Below are positions 11,601 through 23,842 of a stretch of 64,000 nt of DNA, piece by piece. The position numbers were made by a program, and so were the translations under genes. The stretch lies in contig CP136065.1 of NCBI GenBank assembly GCA_032622095.1, forward strand, positions 40,801,503-40,865,502. Reading direction: 5' to 3'. The notes under the pieces are model-generated. The model did not search any database and was not told the origin of the DNA. It saw only the letters and a program-made list of their open reading frames with translations. This DNA comes from Siphonodentalium dalli. Lineage: Eukaryota; Mollusca; Scaphopoda; Gadilida; Siphonodentaliidae. Position 1 is the first letter of the stretch. The number at the start of each line of letters is the position of its first letter.

Positions 11601-13555
11601 GTCCATCGATTCGCCCGACCATGACATAACTACTGTATGACGACTGAACGAATGTATACATATAGCAGTAAGCGTGTCACGCATAAAACGCAAGCTGGGC
11701 ATCACTTAACTCGCATGCTTTTTATTTTCCATAACCTGAATAGAAATTGTTTGCCGGAGTCACAGGCCTCTAAACAAAGGTATGATATCTCATTCGCACT
11801 TGGACAGAATGAACACAAACTACGGTACAGTCAGTTACATGTGTATTACGTAGGCATGCATATTCAAACAATAAACCGTCTACCGTTATACATACGTGAA
11901 AATGCATGCAACCGTGCACACTGCAATCCCACCCACCACACCAAACACACACACATATATTAATTATATAATTGCTTTCACATTCTGGAATCAGACACAT
12001 CTTTCTGTGGTCAGATCATCTAATGACCATGCAGTCGCATGCCAATGCATTCACCTCACAAAGGTGTGCCACAAAGTCTTATTAATCATGGAAAAACGAA
12101 TGATTTATATGTCGTGCAAATAGAGAAATCTTTTGCTCAAATATGTTCAAAATCCACATCACTCGCTTTAGTGAGAAGTTCAATTCCCAGATACATGCCC
12201 AAATCAGTGCGCTATGCCTAGATTTGTGTTTTTAAAACATGATGCCGTACACCGAACTCGCATATTGCAGTACAGTTGTCCACTTGCTACATTAGCATAC
12301 TGCCGTACACCTGGCTTTTTTAAATCGGATTTTTTCCCCAAGAAAACTGCCTTATTGATACCAGATACGTTATATATAACGTAGATCAAATCATCATATA
12401 TCAATTATACCAATTGTTTTGTTAGATTTATGCGCTATTCTATTTTTTCTCATTTTAAAACAAAATTATATGATAATTTTTCGTGCGAGTATTCGCCTAA
12501 ATTGTCAATTGACGAATTAACCTTGCGATTTATGTCAAAGTGACAATAACTACCATTAACTACAACATATCTGCCATTCACACGCGGAGGTTCGTATTTG
12601 TAAAGTCTCAAGTCTATGAGAAAAAGCCTGATATCTGCACCCACTGTTGCATAAAAACAATCGGGATGCTAACTGTTTCCGGTGTCGTATGTACACAGTG
12701 AATGTATTAGTCACGACATGGACGATCACACCGACTACTCTGGCCGATACGACCCAACGCCACATATTTAAGAAGGACACCATTTTGCGATCGACAAATA
12801 ATGCGATATTTAAGTTATCTGCATACAAGCACGCAATGTACTGTAGCCGAGCGCAGTTTATATTTACCTCGAACTTGATGGAAAAACACGGCCATATTTG
12901 TGAGCGCATTTCAAATAAACCAATCATGTACATTTATTAATTTAATGTATTAGTCACGATATAGACGGTCATACGTACTGCATATGTATAAGAGTCGTTA
13001 TGTCACCTGCAAAAGAAAACTGCAACAGGACTGATGTGAGCGTGCACTGATAAAACAAACTTGGTTAATATGACAAGTGACAAGCATTTGGAAACATTTG
13101 GCTAACACGTACCGTTCGGAAAGTCAGCATGACTAACTTTGGGGTTAGTCAATTTGACTCTGAATATATGTTAGTGAGAGATATCATCCCTGGGTTATAA
13201 TTCAATCATTCAGTTTAATGTCACTCTGCTGCATGGCACATATATTCATTCCAAAGGGCACTATTGAGATCGCGAGTGGGGGTTAGTTACTCTCCACGTG
13301 AAAATTTAAATCGGTATGCCCCATTAATGAGGTGGGACCTATTAAAATTGCATAACCAAAAATTGTTATATGTCATAATTATATTATAGTATTATCTGCT
13401 TACTTGAATGTTATGTCTGATAAGACATATTGCAGACCCTACATGTATGTACATGTATGGTATGCGTACGTCCCCAATGTTAAAATTTGTGTTGCTAAAA
13501 TACATGGATTTTACATACATAAATTACATGCATGTGTGTATCCACCCTAACCCAG
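11601..13555. other. No gene recognised; short dispersed repeats
   Basis: Two ATGTATTAGTCACGA blocks lie at about 12,705 and 12,946, related to the one at 8,909. A TCTGCATACAAGC word at 12,818 resembles TCTGCGTACAAGC at 9,381. Otherwise the stretch shows only short overlapping open frames. Confidence 0.4.
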
Positions 13556-14010
13556 AAGATGCGGTCGATTTCTCTGAGAAATTACTCTGTTGCTCTATCC
13601 GCGAAGCTAACTTTGAAAATGAAGCGGAAAAGACAATGATTTATTGGTAAACATTAACTATAGTGACATAACTATAACGGAAATACCTGGTGAACTTATT
13701 GATTAACACATCGAAAAGCGACGGGCTTCGAATTAATAAAGCCAATTATTTCGTTGGCATGGTTGATGATGTGACAGGACTATAAGGTATGCCATCCGTT
13801 TTGTTGGATGCATTCATTTATAAAAACAAATCTAGAATAGACAATTATTTAGAAATAATCGAACTACTAAGCGACAATCAATTCGGATTTAGAAAAAAAG
13901 TTGTAGTACAATTAACAGTGCGTTCTCCCTGTGTACGTTGGTAAATATGAATAAGAGAAGAAAAACTATTTATACTACCTTTAAGTATTCAATTCTGTTG
14001 ATATATTTGT
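13556..14010 (+). pseudogene. LINE reverse-transcriptase fragment
   Basis: In one frame, 13,811-13,899 encodes SRIDNYLEIIELLSDNQFGF followed by RKK, matching the conserved non-LTR reverse-transcriptase block that precedes the catalytic palm (leucines, then Q-F-G-F-R-K). After a one-base shift the frame continues as SCSTINSAFSLCTLVNMNKR, again as expected for this domain. No catalytic FADD-type motif is reached, so this is a short 5'- and 3'-truncated relic. The segment 13,556-13,646 (DAVDFSEKLL...) is open and may be the preceding LINE linker. It also has AG/GT borders, but I favour a LINE origin. Confidence 0.7.
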
Positions 14011-16519
14011 TTTATTTAGAAAGATTCGAGGTATTGGTGTTACAGACTATTTATAAGTCAAATTATTACCCAGTTATAACGTCAGCAGGATTTTCTCCCT
14101 CTTTGTTGCAGGTATGGGTTAATCGTATTCTATATTTGTATTGTACTTACAAATTACAGGTATTTGTGTTGTATTTGTAATCAAGAATTCTAGGAGTAAA
14201 AGTTGTGTACTTGTAGTCAACTACTTTGAATATTGGAGAGTATTGTCAGTTGCGTTTTGATTCCTTTCGATTACATCTTGCCAAAGTATTGTAGATTACT
14301 TTGTAGAAAGTTCAGATAAAACATAAACTTGATATATGTTACATTGCTTTATGGCAGCACCGCCAAACAAGTGTGAAGGAATAAGACTGTTCTCTGTATA
14401 AATTTTATTCATCTGTAACATCATGTAGTAAGCAGCATGTGATGGTAAATGATACATAATTGTGAATCAGTCATAGATGTCATAGAACGACCGAAAGCGT
14501 CGCTTATTAATTAGCGATACCATGTTGGCAGATGTCAGGTATGTCTGAATAGCCAGGACTAATTGAAGAGTAGATTAATGTCTGGTTTATATATACGCTA
14601 ATGACATGGCAGTCATTAGTGTATCTCTTTGTCTGTACTGACCCATGGGTGAACTGGAATTATTACCTAATACCTTCCTTCCTTTGTGGCTAGTATTGCA
14701 TAACTCATAGGTCGCGGCCTCTCCGAGTATGACCTTGGCAATTTGGTTGGGGTCACTATAGTTCGATTATATTCTGTCTCCCCCATAGGTAAGTTGGATA
14801 TGTTTAGTATGTACTATCACGTCCCTTGAAAAAGAAGGGGTAGGGGTGATTACTCTACACAAGACATTAGTAAATTGTTCATATTTTGTAAAATATTGTT
14901 GTATTAGTTGTCTTTATCTGAAGTTAACAAGTTATTGAGCAAATGCAACCTACCAAACTTCTTTACTATTTATTGTTTTTATTGAGTACAAAGAATAACA
15001 AAGGAGAAAAGACAGAATATACTCACGCGTTCGTGCTCTCAATCCAGGAAAAGGAAGAGCGGAACTCTTCCATGGCCTGGCCTACTTTCTTACCTGTGAC
15101 ATGTCTTTCGAAAATATTTAAAGGCACATATTGTGATGGGACAATTGTTTCAAGCACCGTTCAACTTAACAGCAAGACGAAGCAGTGATACTAGTTTCTA
15201 CCTTGACATATCTTGAAATTGGCTTTCTTTGGTTACAATAATGGTGATAAAAACGATATCCTAATTTGGCTTTCCTTCTCTCTCCCTCCCCTCGCCCTCT
15301 CTTCTATCTACCTCACTATGTACCTCTTCCCTCTCCTCGCTCTCTATTCTATATCTCTTTATCTCTCTCCCAATCGCCTCCTCAACTCTCTCTCTCTCTC
15401 TCTCTCTCATTAGTTCGACCCCACTAGGAGGTCGTAGCGCTATATTCGACATGCGATCATAATTGACATGATATGAGTTATGATGTGTGAAAGTATAATA
15501 ACCGCTAATAAATATACTATCAGACAGCTTCCAGATCTGAACTACTTTGTTGCAGCCGATGTTATATATAATTAACCAATTTAGTTTTTATCGGTTCTGT
15601 ATGTGTGCGAAACTGAAACCAAAATGGAGTAATCATGTAGTTCGTGCGATATGCTTGATCCCCGACAAAAGTGGATTGTAACTAAGTCAACAGCACTGTC
15701 GAATATATTTAGGGACTTGTTTCGTGATAAAACATTACCCTATTATAATATTATAATCGTTAATTTCTGCAGTTGCACATAGCAATGCTCACACACTGAA
15801 ATTAACAATGCGTTATTCATGGATTACCAAGTAATATTAAGCTATTCAGTGCAATGCTACATCACAATTGTCAGTCACTGAGGTTATACGTGAAACCAAA
15901 TCGTCTATGTCTGGACATTTAGAAGGAGCGTGTGGGTGTGGCATATTGTATCGGTCGTATTTGTTGAATATATATATTGCATTTTAGAGCATGCGTTAGA
16001 GCATGCGTTTTGTATACCTGTGTTTTTTTATTACTGTCATCCTGATTGTGTGGGCGACTACATTATTTATGATTTAGTTGCCTGGCTAGCCAAGAATTGT
16101 GCATAACTATGTGTCAAATAAGATGAAGTATCTCTAGACTCTAGACTCTGTATGCGAGTTACGGGGAAGTCATGATTCTTGCTGCTAGACACTTTCACAT
16201 AAATCAGAATAATTCCGTTACTGTTCAGACAATCCCTTATGTCGGTTTGTCCTTTGTGTGTAGTGAAGACACCAACGTGGAAGTTGTGAATATATCTACA
16301 GAATCAATACCACTGGCGGTGGGTGGGTTCCGATTTGTGGCTTAAGCTCTTATCGAAAGTTATGTGTATTATCAAATTTTGATCGAGTTTGAGGAATGGT
16401 ACATGTGATATTGGCAGCTACCAAAATCTAGTCATCTACAAAGAAGCTCAGTACATCGAAATATTTCAAAAACAACGTCTTGAACAAACATAGGTACATC
16501 TTCCAACCTGGTGAATTCA
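14011..16519. other. No gene recognised; contains a CT-rich microsatellite
   Basis: Apart from the pyrimidine tract at 15,275-15,412 I see no feature. Open frames across that tract are low-complexity artefacts. Confidence 0.4.
15275..15412 (+). repeat. CT-rich pyrimidine tract with (CT)n
   Basis: About 140 bases are almost wholly C and T, ending in a run of CT dinucleotides at about 15,388-15,410. The minus strand therefore shows an Arg/Glu-rich spurious frame. Confidence 0.9.
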
Positions 16520-16712
16520 TTGAAGTGGCTGGATCACTGAGTTATTGAAGTGCTGGATCACTGAGTTATTGGAGTTCTGGAGCACTGAGTTATTGAAGTG
16601 CTGGATCACTGAGTTATTGAAGTGCTAGATCACTGAGTTATTGAAGTGCTGGATCACTGAGTTATTGAAGTTACAGAGAACTGAGTTATTGAAGTGCTAG
16701 AGCACTGAGCTG
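16520..16712 (+). repeat. 24-bp tandem repeat, about 8 units
   Basis: The unit contains GTTATTGAAGTGCTGGATCA plus CTGA and repeats about eight times. Units differ by small changes such as GCTGGAT/GCTAGAT/TCTGGAG, and the last units are more diverged. The period of 24 leaves some frames open but there is no sign of coding. Confidence 0.92.
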
Positions 16713-17130
16713 TTGCAAGAATTTGTCTTTTTATTCTGACACGATATTATTTACGCAATCTGGCACACTTCTACCAAAACAACACTTCCTGGTTTTCACG
16801 GCAAAACATGTTCGTACACAAAATAATTTACTTAATAAACCAGTGTTTGCACTATATAATAATATATGTATGATTTAACTCAAGATCAATTTAATTCAGT
16901 ATGTAGAAATATTTGTTCTGCTATAACATGTGCCAGTTCATTATCTTTTATGTGCGAGTCTCCCATAATCGAATGCACTGTCTTACAGTCTCAAGGTAAA
17001 TATTGTTAGGTCAATGTAATCTCCTATATAAGCGAGGCTCCGTATGGGCGACTCTCATATATAAAAGAATGAATTGGCACAGGGATGTTGCAAAAAATCA
17101 GGAAGCTCCAGTTATGAAAAGGTTAAGGAT
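16713..17130. other. No recognised feature
   Basis: A short AT-rich stretch. Near 17,020-17,085 there are degraded words of the palindrome MITE (CTCCTATATAAGCGAGGCTC and ATATATAAAAGAATGAATTG), perhaps a very decayed hairpin copy. Confidence 0.35.
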
Positions 17131-17343
17131 GTCCCCGTAGCCGAGTTGGGTCGTGGATACGATCATCGCAGTCGGGGCTAGACGAGGTTGGCGTGGGTTC
17201 GAACCCCGACATGGGCGAAAACCGCGACCGATTTTCAAGCTTGATCTGAGCCGAGGGACATCTCAATGTGCCATTATGATCGATACATGGCCATTTCAAT
17301 AAGAAATGAGAATTTGTTCGCGCTCACTGAAGCAAGCAAGCAA
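17131..17343 (+). mobile_element. tRNA-derived SINE with (CAAG)n tail
   Basis: An A-box TAGCCGAGTTGG (17,138-17,149) and a canonical B box GGTTCGAACCC (17,196-17,206) sit at the spacing of a tRNA with an extended variable arm. The tRNA-like head starts GTCCCCG. About 130 bp of unrelated body follow, and the element ends in GAAGCAAGCAAGCAA, a short tandem tail typical of SINEs copied by a LINE partner. A functional tRNA gene is unlikely because the acceptor stem does not close cleanly. Confidence 0.75.
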
Positions 17344-17358
17344 TGGACACTCATACTG

Positions 17359-17757
17359 TTAACCCTTTACCCAACAGAACGGCTCTGTGCCAATGCATTC
17401 TCTTATATATGCGAGTCGACCATAGGTCGCCTCGCATATATAAGAGAATGCATTGGCTTAACACATTAAAAATTATAAAATTGTTAAAGAATGTAAGAAA
17501 AAATGGTAAAAAGTGTTAAAAAAAAGATTTTTTAGGCCAATGCATTCTCTTATATATGCGAGGCGACCTATGGTCGACTCGCATATATAAGAGAATGCAT
17601 TGGCACAGGGCATAACTGTAACTATCACAATGTGGTCAAGGAGCCGGTTCCAATGATATCCATATTTGTATGGTTCTATTGAGACAGACCGAAGATATTT
17701 TAGGCTGTTGAAGCTTTATTTGGCCGGTTTTGGCCGGTTTGTTGGGTAAAGGGTTAA
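17359..17757 (+). mobile_element. TTAA-type palindrome MITE, copy 2 (most complete)
   Basis: TTAACCCTTTACCCAACA at the left and TGTTGGGTAAAGGGTTAA at the right form perfect 18-bp inverted ends including TTAA. Inside are two 67-nt palindromes (17,390-17,456 and 17,537-17,603), each starting CCAATGCATTCTCTTATATA and ending in its complement. The second is the reverse complement of the first, down to the single mismatch in the inner stem (GAGTCGACC against GGTCGCCTC). A 180-bp unpaired right part carries GAGCCGGTTCCAATGATAT. There is no coding capacity; movement would need a piggyBac-type transposase supplied in trans, which is inference from the ends. Confidence 0.88.
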
Positions 17758-17849
17758 TAAAAGTTCACAAGCAGCAAGTGTAATCTATATCATGTCAGGA
17801 ACAGAGAATTAAATGAGTGTGGGAACATTAGTCACGTCAGCGCCATATC

Positions 17850-18220
17850 TAAAGTGATGCGAAACACCCTGTTGGGTGGTCAAATAGAGATGGAGAATAA
17901 ACCTTGCTCAAGGTAGTTATATATGTTTATGAATATCAACCCAGTTTTACAACACACACCATCATAGTTATTAAATGCAATGAGTATCGATGGCGAAATC
18001 ATTTGCGTTAGTTTATCGCCGATCGTTGCGTCCCGAATCGAGATGTAAATATTTACAATTGATCGTAGTTCAGACGGTGTTTTCTATGGAGTTGTATGGT
18101 CGATTTCTTTGAGATTTTGGGCGATATTAGTAGAATGCTACATTCCCCCAGTTGGCATGGCGCCTGGGTATACTAATTATCAGTTTCACGCACCCGAACA
18201 AGTCCACAATATGTCTTTAA
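17850..18220 (+). repeat. Unnamed ~370-bp dispersed family, copy 1
   Basis: Homologous copies lie at 23,843-24,217 (inverted) and 48,770-49,131. Shared blocks are AAAGTGATG(C/T)GAAACAC, GTTAGTTTATCGCCGAT, CCCGAATCGA, AGTTCAGACGGTGTTTTCTA, CCAGTTGGCAT and ATATGTCTTTAA. The copies begin near TAAAG and end near CTTTAA, so a very short inverted end is possible. The TAAAG side also resembles the subterminal part of the Helitron family at 29.5 kb. Confidence 0.8.
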
Positions 18221-20305
18221 CGGACATCGCCCATTCGCACCCAAACATCAAGTATTCGTGATTTGGTAAGAGGTATCCCAATACATACATACATGGACGT
18301 GGAAATTTCCGAACAAATCCGTCGATATAGCGCTGATAATTCATGTTTTGTTTCCTGTACTTTACGATAAATTTGAGATAATTTCCTTCGTGTCGGTTAT
18401 AGTTTTGTAATCAGCGGTCGCGTAAAACTGCACGTGTAGACCATAAGGACATTTACATCTGTCAGCACTCTTTATCATTTACAGTACTATATAATGTTGA
18501 CGATTAAGGCGGGATAACTATCTGGGTTAGGGATATACCTTGTCGACGAGAGTGGGTTAGGACCGGAGGCTCGTTCTCGACGAAAACTGCGAGTTCAGAC
18601 TAAAATTATATGTCAAATTGTAGGTCTATAGGTTTGCAGTATCAGAAACCAGTGGCATTTTCTGGGAACATGTAAGCTAAGTGGCAGAAATTTGTCTTCG
18701 AAAGTAGCCTTTGGCATTCGTACGCAAACAACGCAAAACATAATTTTACCCTAAAACATAACTTTGTGACATGTGGCTACGTGTCCCTACTACAATTCCA
18801 TTTGAAAATATTTAACGTTTCCCCCATGTACTACCCACAGAAACGAATTGACCAAGCCCACCAAACAAGTGGTTTCGGAATCCATTATGTCGATTTATTT
18901 GCCACCTGCACGCGGTTACAGAGGTAAATCCCGTATCACTACATGTATGGAAGCCCATAGTTGTCACTTAACTTTTGTCTTTCCGTGCACGGCAACTGTG
19001 TCGTGGATCAATTTCAAATATTGTGTTCGTCGTGTGGTTCCGTATATATACATGGCAGTGAACGTATTATTGCAGACTTGTTAAAGATTAATTCAGGGTT
19101 CCAAACCTCCAATTACAACAACAGCATACATCTATTAACCACTTTCGCGTTGTGTCACTGCAGTCCATTTTGAAGAAGTGTGGTTCCCCAAATGAAATTT
19201 CTTATACATTTAGCGTTCCTCCAGACCATTTGACCTACATGTGCAATATCCAATTACGGCATAATGGTTTTTAATTTATTTTCATTTTTTATTATTTTGG
19301 GGAGGGGTAGTGATATCGATGCTGTGAGGTCCGTAAATTGCCTTTGTTTCGGATAGGCATTGTGTGGTCGCTTTAATATATATGGAAGTTACATGTATAT
19401 ATGTGTACGTGCCCCGTGTCCATAACCTATAATTGTGATGGGTACCAGTGTTTAAGTGTTATTATCATAGCTATTGATATTATGATGTCTAATAATAAAT
19501 ATATCAGAATATATTATTTATCATTGACATTCATGGCCATTCATGTTCGATCGGAATGGTATATTGAGATGCTTCTCAACTCAGATAAAGCTATTCCGGA
19601 GAATAACAAACGTTAAAAGGTCAGTGGATGGATGCGGACGGGTAAGCTGGTGGTGCATACACTATAGTACGACGCATGTGCCATATTATACAACACGCCA
19701 TCCAATTTACATTTGTTCAATGCGTGCATGCTCTTGATCATACGTTTAATGGCATAATATATATGTGCATACGGCCACCATAATGTGTCCAGAACCCACC
19801 CTCCATGCATGCACTCCATGATAAATTCCAATTAAAAAATTCACACAAAGTATATAGTTATATAGGTAAGATTAAAAACAATTAATTAATTATTTCGACA
19901 CATTCGTATATGTATTATTTGATCTTATATTCTATATGTAAGATTCAAATAATTTAGCAAATTTATGTATAAGCTGTATTAAACACAATACCATATATCT
20001 GAGAAATGAACCCATTCTATTACATTGACAATAATCTTACAGAATGCCTATATAAATGGGTTGATATAGGGTCGGTACGGAAATCCCAACCACAACTATA
20101 TACCGTTGGCCTGAATCGATGCATGGACATCCCACTGCCATTCCGACATTACAAATTCGAAAACAAATTAACAATGATCGAATTATAAAGAGCATGTTAC
20201 CTATTCTGATATATAAGTCATGGGACAGCGAATAAAATGACATTGGAGGGGAAATAATGTCACTATATCTACACCAGTTATTAAATTATTTAACTACATG
20301 TATAT
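18221..20305. other. No recognised gene or element
   Basis: A Cys-containing open segment at 18,961-19,173 (CVVDQFQILCSSCGSVYIHG) caught my eye but fits no metal-binding pattern I can name and lacks clear splice borders. The rest shows only short overlapping frames. Confidence 0.4.
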
Positions 20306-21450
20306 AGAATAGAATAGAATTTATTAAGCAAAATACGTCCCTTGGTTGGGACAGGTTGCCATACATAGATATAATATTAATGTGGTACATGAACAAACAT
20401 AAACTGTATAATAATAACATCACTCAGTCATGTAACTTAATATGCATTATATAATAATATTTAGGTATTGTTCAATCTGCACTCGAAAAACCTCCTGACT
20501 ATGTTGCAAACTTTCGCACAATGTTGTGTAAGGTCATTATCTAATATATGCTTCAGTTGGTCCCATCTACTCATCAGTCGAAAATTAATAAACTTTCCTC
20601 CATTAGTTTTAGTAATTCACTACGCTGGGTGGAATAATGGGGGCAGTCAATTAAGAAGTGCCTTTCGTCTTCCACGATTTTGTCTTCACAGAACACACAC
20701 AGCCGTAATGGTAAAGGTGTCTTTTTCGGTTGAGTATGTCTACCTTTTTCAATAGCAAGAGAATGATTACTTATTCTCAGTCGCGTAAACATTGTACGGT
20801 CAGATTGGGAAGCTGTGTGAATAAGGTAGGGTTCTAACTCAAAATTTCGTTTGAAACGCCTATATGTTCTTAGCTTGTTTTTGCCGGATTTAGAAGCGCT
20901 ATCAAGCATACTGACTCGAAAATCTATAACATGGTTTTTCTGAAGCTGTCGTTTGAACGAAATCAGACTACTCAGAAGGACGCTACTACTCTCATCTCTA
21001 TTTATAGTAAACCCATACGATTCTAAACTTTTGAAGATGGAACTACCAGTTTTTCCGTTAAGTTGTTCAATAACTGCGTCTTGCAATAACTTGATCGTGC
21101 AACATGAGGTAATTTTAACCGCGTAGGTAGCCATTCTATACAATGCATCAATATATAACGGATAGCTTCCTAGTTCAGCTCGAACAGCAGAATTAGATGC
21201 ATATTTTCCAACTCCGAGAATATGTTTGCAATGTGATACATGAACTTTTTCACACGAATAACGATCATAATTTTGTTTAGTTATTCCTGTTGCCCAAATT
21301 TCACTTCCGTATAAGATGATGGGTTTAATTAATTTGTCAAATAGTTTAAGGGACGTTTTAAGAGGGAGTGGTGCTTTATTAGCACATGCATGTGTTATTG
21401 AAAAGAGAGCCTTTCTATGTATATATGCAGTCTTGGTGCGCATGCATGCA
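20306..21450 (-). mobile_element. 5'-truncated LINE with C-terminal RT region and (TTCTA)n tail
   Basis: The minus strand encodes 300 codons (21,476 to 20,574) from the end of a non-LTR retrotransposon ORF2. Near the start is LIKPIILYGSEIW, the conserved block just after the reverse-transcriptase palm. Near the end is CVFCEDKIVEDERHFLIDC, the C-x2-C...H-x4-C motif that closes many CR1/Jockey-group ORF2 proteins. At 20,574 a frameshift interrupts the frame; one frame over it continues as WDQLKHILDNDL and ends at a stop near 20,465. The 3' end includes CCCAACCAAGGGACGTATTT and then repeats of TTCTA at 20,306-20,325, as expected for target-primed copies. The reverse-transcriptase catalytic part and endonuclease are missing and the 5' end is near 21,430. 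It cannot move on its own. Confidence 0.85.
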
Positions 21451-21544
21451 GTTCTGAGAGGGTAGATCCTTACCACGCATGTGTGAGTCTGTGTCGCATT
21501 TCACGAGTAAATGCGCTATATAACACAGCTCAACTCCAGTTCCT

Positions 21545-21630
21545 CTCTAACATGCAGGGTCGTTACTTATACTTAGACACTTATAATACGTATGTTACCT
21601 ATACTTAGACACTTATAATACGTATTAATA
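21545..21630 (+). repeat. Short tandem duplication (about 38 bp x 2)
   Basis: TATACTTAGACACTTATAAT followed by ACGTAT occurs twice in a row, with TTAC-type words before each copy. Confidence 0.85.
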
Positions 21631-22021
21631 TTACCTTCCATAATCAGAAGGTATCAGCCGAAAACCAATAAAAGGAAAATTCAGCTCAATCTGATAAAAG
21701 TGTCGTAACTCGAGATCTGTTAAAAGTTAAAACGGCCGGTTTCCAATATTGAAGTTGACCTGTATTTTGTGGTATTGAACCTACATACCATATTTCATTC
21801 CATTTAGTTCAGTAAAGTTATCATCCGTAAATGGCATATGAATAGAGATGGTGCAGACGGGCTCATTATGTATACGGCGCATTATGTATACTGACTGATC
21901 AAAAATGTAATAAAGATGCATTGAGGGTACCAGGCTATATTTTAAGAAATTATTTAAATTTTTATTTAGGTTCAAGTGTATACAAGTAATATGTTAATAA
22001 CAATACAATTTTATTAGATAT

Positions 22022-22362
22022 TTTTAGGTTTACTTTATATAAATGTAATATTTCGTATATTTCAACATTTTTTTCAACAGAACGAAGCAGCTAGAAAACT
22101 GTGGTAAATCACATTTGTTTCATTTTGTTGTTGTAACTGGAGGTCTGGCACCCTGAATACATTGTTTAAATGGGCGCATAAAATGAGATATGTTTAGGTT
22201 TAGTTTATAAGTAATATATCGTTTTCAACATTTTTTTTCAACACTATACGAAGCATGCAGAAGAAAACGGCGTTAAATCACATTGTTTATGTTGTTGTTG
22301 TTGTAACTGGAGGTCTGGAACCCTGGATACATTGTTTAAATGGGCGCATATAATGAGATTGC
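22022..22362 (+). repeat. Tandem duplication, two units of about 170 bp
   Basis: Both units contain TTTAGGTTTA, a poly-T stretch after CAACA, GAAGCA, TTGTTGTTGTAACTGGAGGT with CTGG, TACATTGTTTAAATGGGCGC and ATAATGAGAT or AAAATGAGAT. The offset is 170-172 bp. Identity is around 85-90 percent by eye. No coding signal. Confidence 0.85.
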
Positions 22363-23423
22363 GTCATGCATATTGCGAATAAAAGGCTCACACTAATGTA
22401 ACTGATGCCTGATTCATACTTAATGTACCGGTATGATATACATATTTTTCATAGAATTCCACACCTCAATTGCGAAATTACAACATGATCTTCATGAATT
22501 TATATACTTATAAGAGTCAGTCTTTTTGTGGATTATCTAATCTTTGTATTATAAAGTAAGCTTTTGGATTGACGTGGTACATCACTGATTTATTTCGCTC
22601 AAACGAAATATCACAAGGACGTGTTGGTGTCGCTGATTCAGATACATCTGTATGATTGATAGATCTGTCTTCCATAGAAAGTCACGTGTTCGTAAAAATG
22701 GCGACCCCCGAAACCACGTGTTTGGTACTATTTTTTAGAGATATGATGATCATACCTCACTAATATGAGACTTCTATTCGATTCTGTTGATATAATCGGA
22801 TACACACATTATATTTAACACAGTTTTATATAATTAAAACGTTAGAATCGGTCTAATATGAAAACTGTAAGTTTGGAGAAATGGTCCTAAAACTCCGTTC
22901 AAATGCCGAAATAAGTAGAATGGTCTTGTTCTATGATATCTATCTAATATATTTTACCCATTCGGGTCGGTAAAATAGTCAATAATGTATTATGAAGCCT
23001 TTGACTGTTTTAAAAATATATAGGTGTGAATTACATAATTTACCGAAATCAACACTTAAAACAAAGAGAAAGTAGTGGGTGAAGTTTCTAAATTATTCTG
23101 TGTTAAGATAGCGCAAATTACGCAATATATATACGTCGTGCCGCTCGTGCGTAATTCCGTTTCCGATACCAGAGTTCCAATCAATATACATATCGCAATA
23201 TTTGATTGAGACTCAATCATCGTGTTCGAATGTGTATTTTTTTGTGACTTCAATGCATCTTGCTGCGAAATATAATGCTCATATGAAAAGGTAGTAGTTC
23301 AGGTATTCACTGATACCGGGAAAAATTCAAAAGCGAATTTTATAAGGTGTGTTTTGCAGCGCAAGCAACCATGTGTCTTTATGCACCTACACCATGGGGA
23401 ATGGACAACCACTTCACAGTATC
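22363..23423. other. No recognised feature
   Basis: AT-rich sequence with one small hairpin word, TTTTACCCATTCGGGTCGGT with AAAA, near 22,953-22,976. No gene or known element is supported. Confidence 0.35.
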
Positions 23424-23645
23424 TGCGTAATCGACAATAAAGGTCGCCTCGCATATATAAGAGAATGCATTGGCCTAAAAAAAATCTTTTTTTAACACTT
23501 TTTACCATTTTTTCTTACGTTCTTTAACAATTTTATAATTTTTAATGTGTTAAGCCAATGCATTCTCTTATATATGCGAGGCGACCTATGGTCGACTCGC
23601 ATATAAAAGAGAATGCATTGGCACAGGGCCGTTCTGTTGGGTACA
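23424..23645 (-). mobile_element. TTAA-type palindrome MITE, copy 3 (truncated)
   Basis: In the reverse orientation relative to copy 2, this keeps only the end of one 67-nt palindrome (to 23,473), the AT spacer, the second full palindrome (23,555-23,621) and the GGGCCGTTCTGTTGGGTA terminal part. The inverted end is damaged (TGTTGGGTACACGG) and the whole unpaired arm is lost, so the copy is broken at both sides. Confidence 0.8.
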
Positions 23646-23842
23646 CGGCATCGGCTAGTATTGACCAAACAGTATGGTGGTCCATTGTACAAGTCTATTT
23701 TTATGAGTCTTGACATGAATGTTATACAATCAGAACAAATTGTTTATTCTCATACAAAGGATATTCACTATAGGACACGTAAATGTTAACATTATTTCAC
23801 GATGTTAGGGTATATTCCCATATACGCGGTGCGACTGTACAG

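Noticed and set aside
13556-13646. Host exon bounded by AG and GT
   Set aside because: It lies directly upstream of LINE reverse-transcriptase sequence and its peptide fits a LINE linker at least as well.
16520-16712. Coding tandem repeat (period 24)
   Set aside because: The frame is not continued into flanking sequence, and units diverge without codon-position preference.
17131-17215. Functional tRNA gene
   Set aside because: A and B boxes are good, but the acceptor stem does not pair well and a SINE body with a (CAAG)n tail follows.
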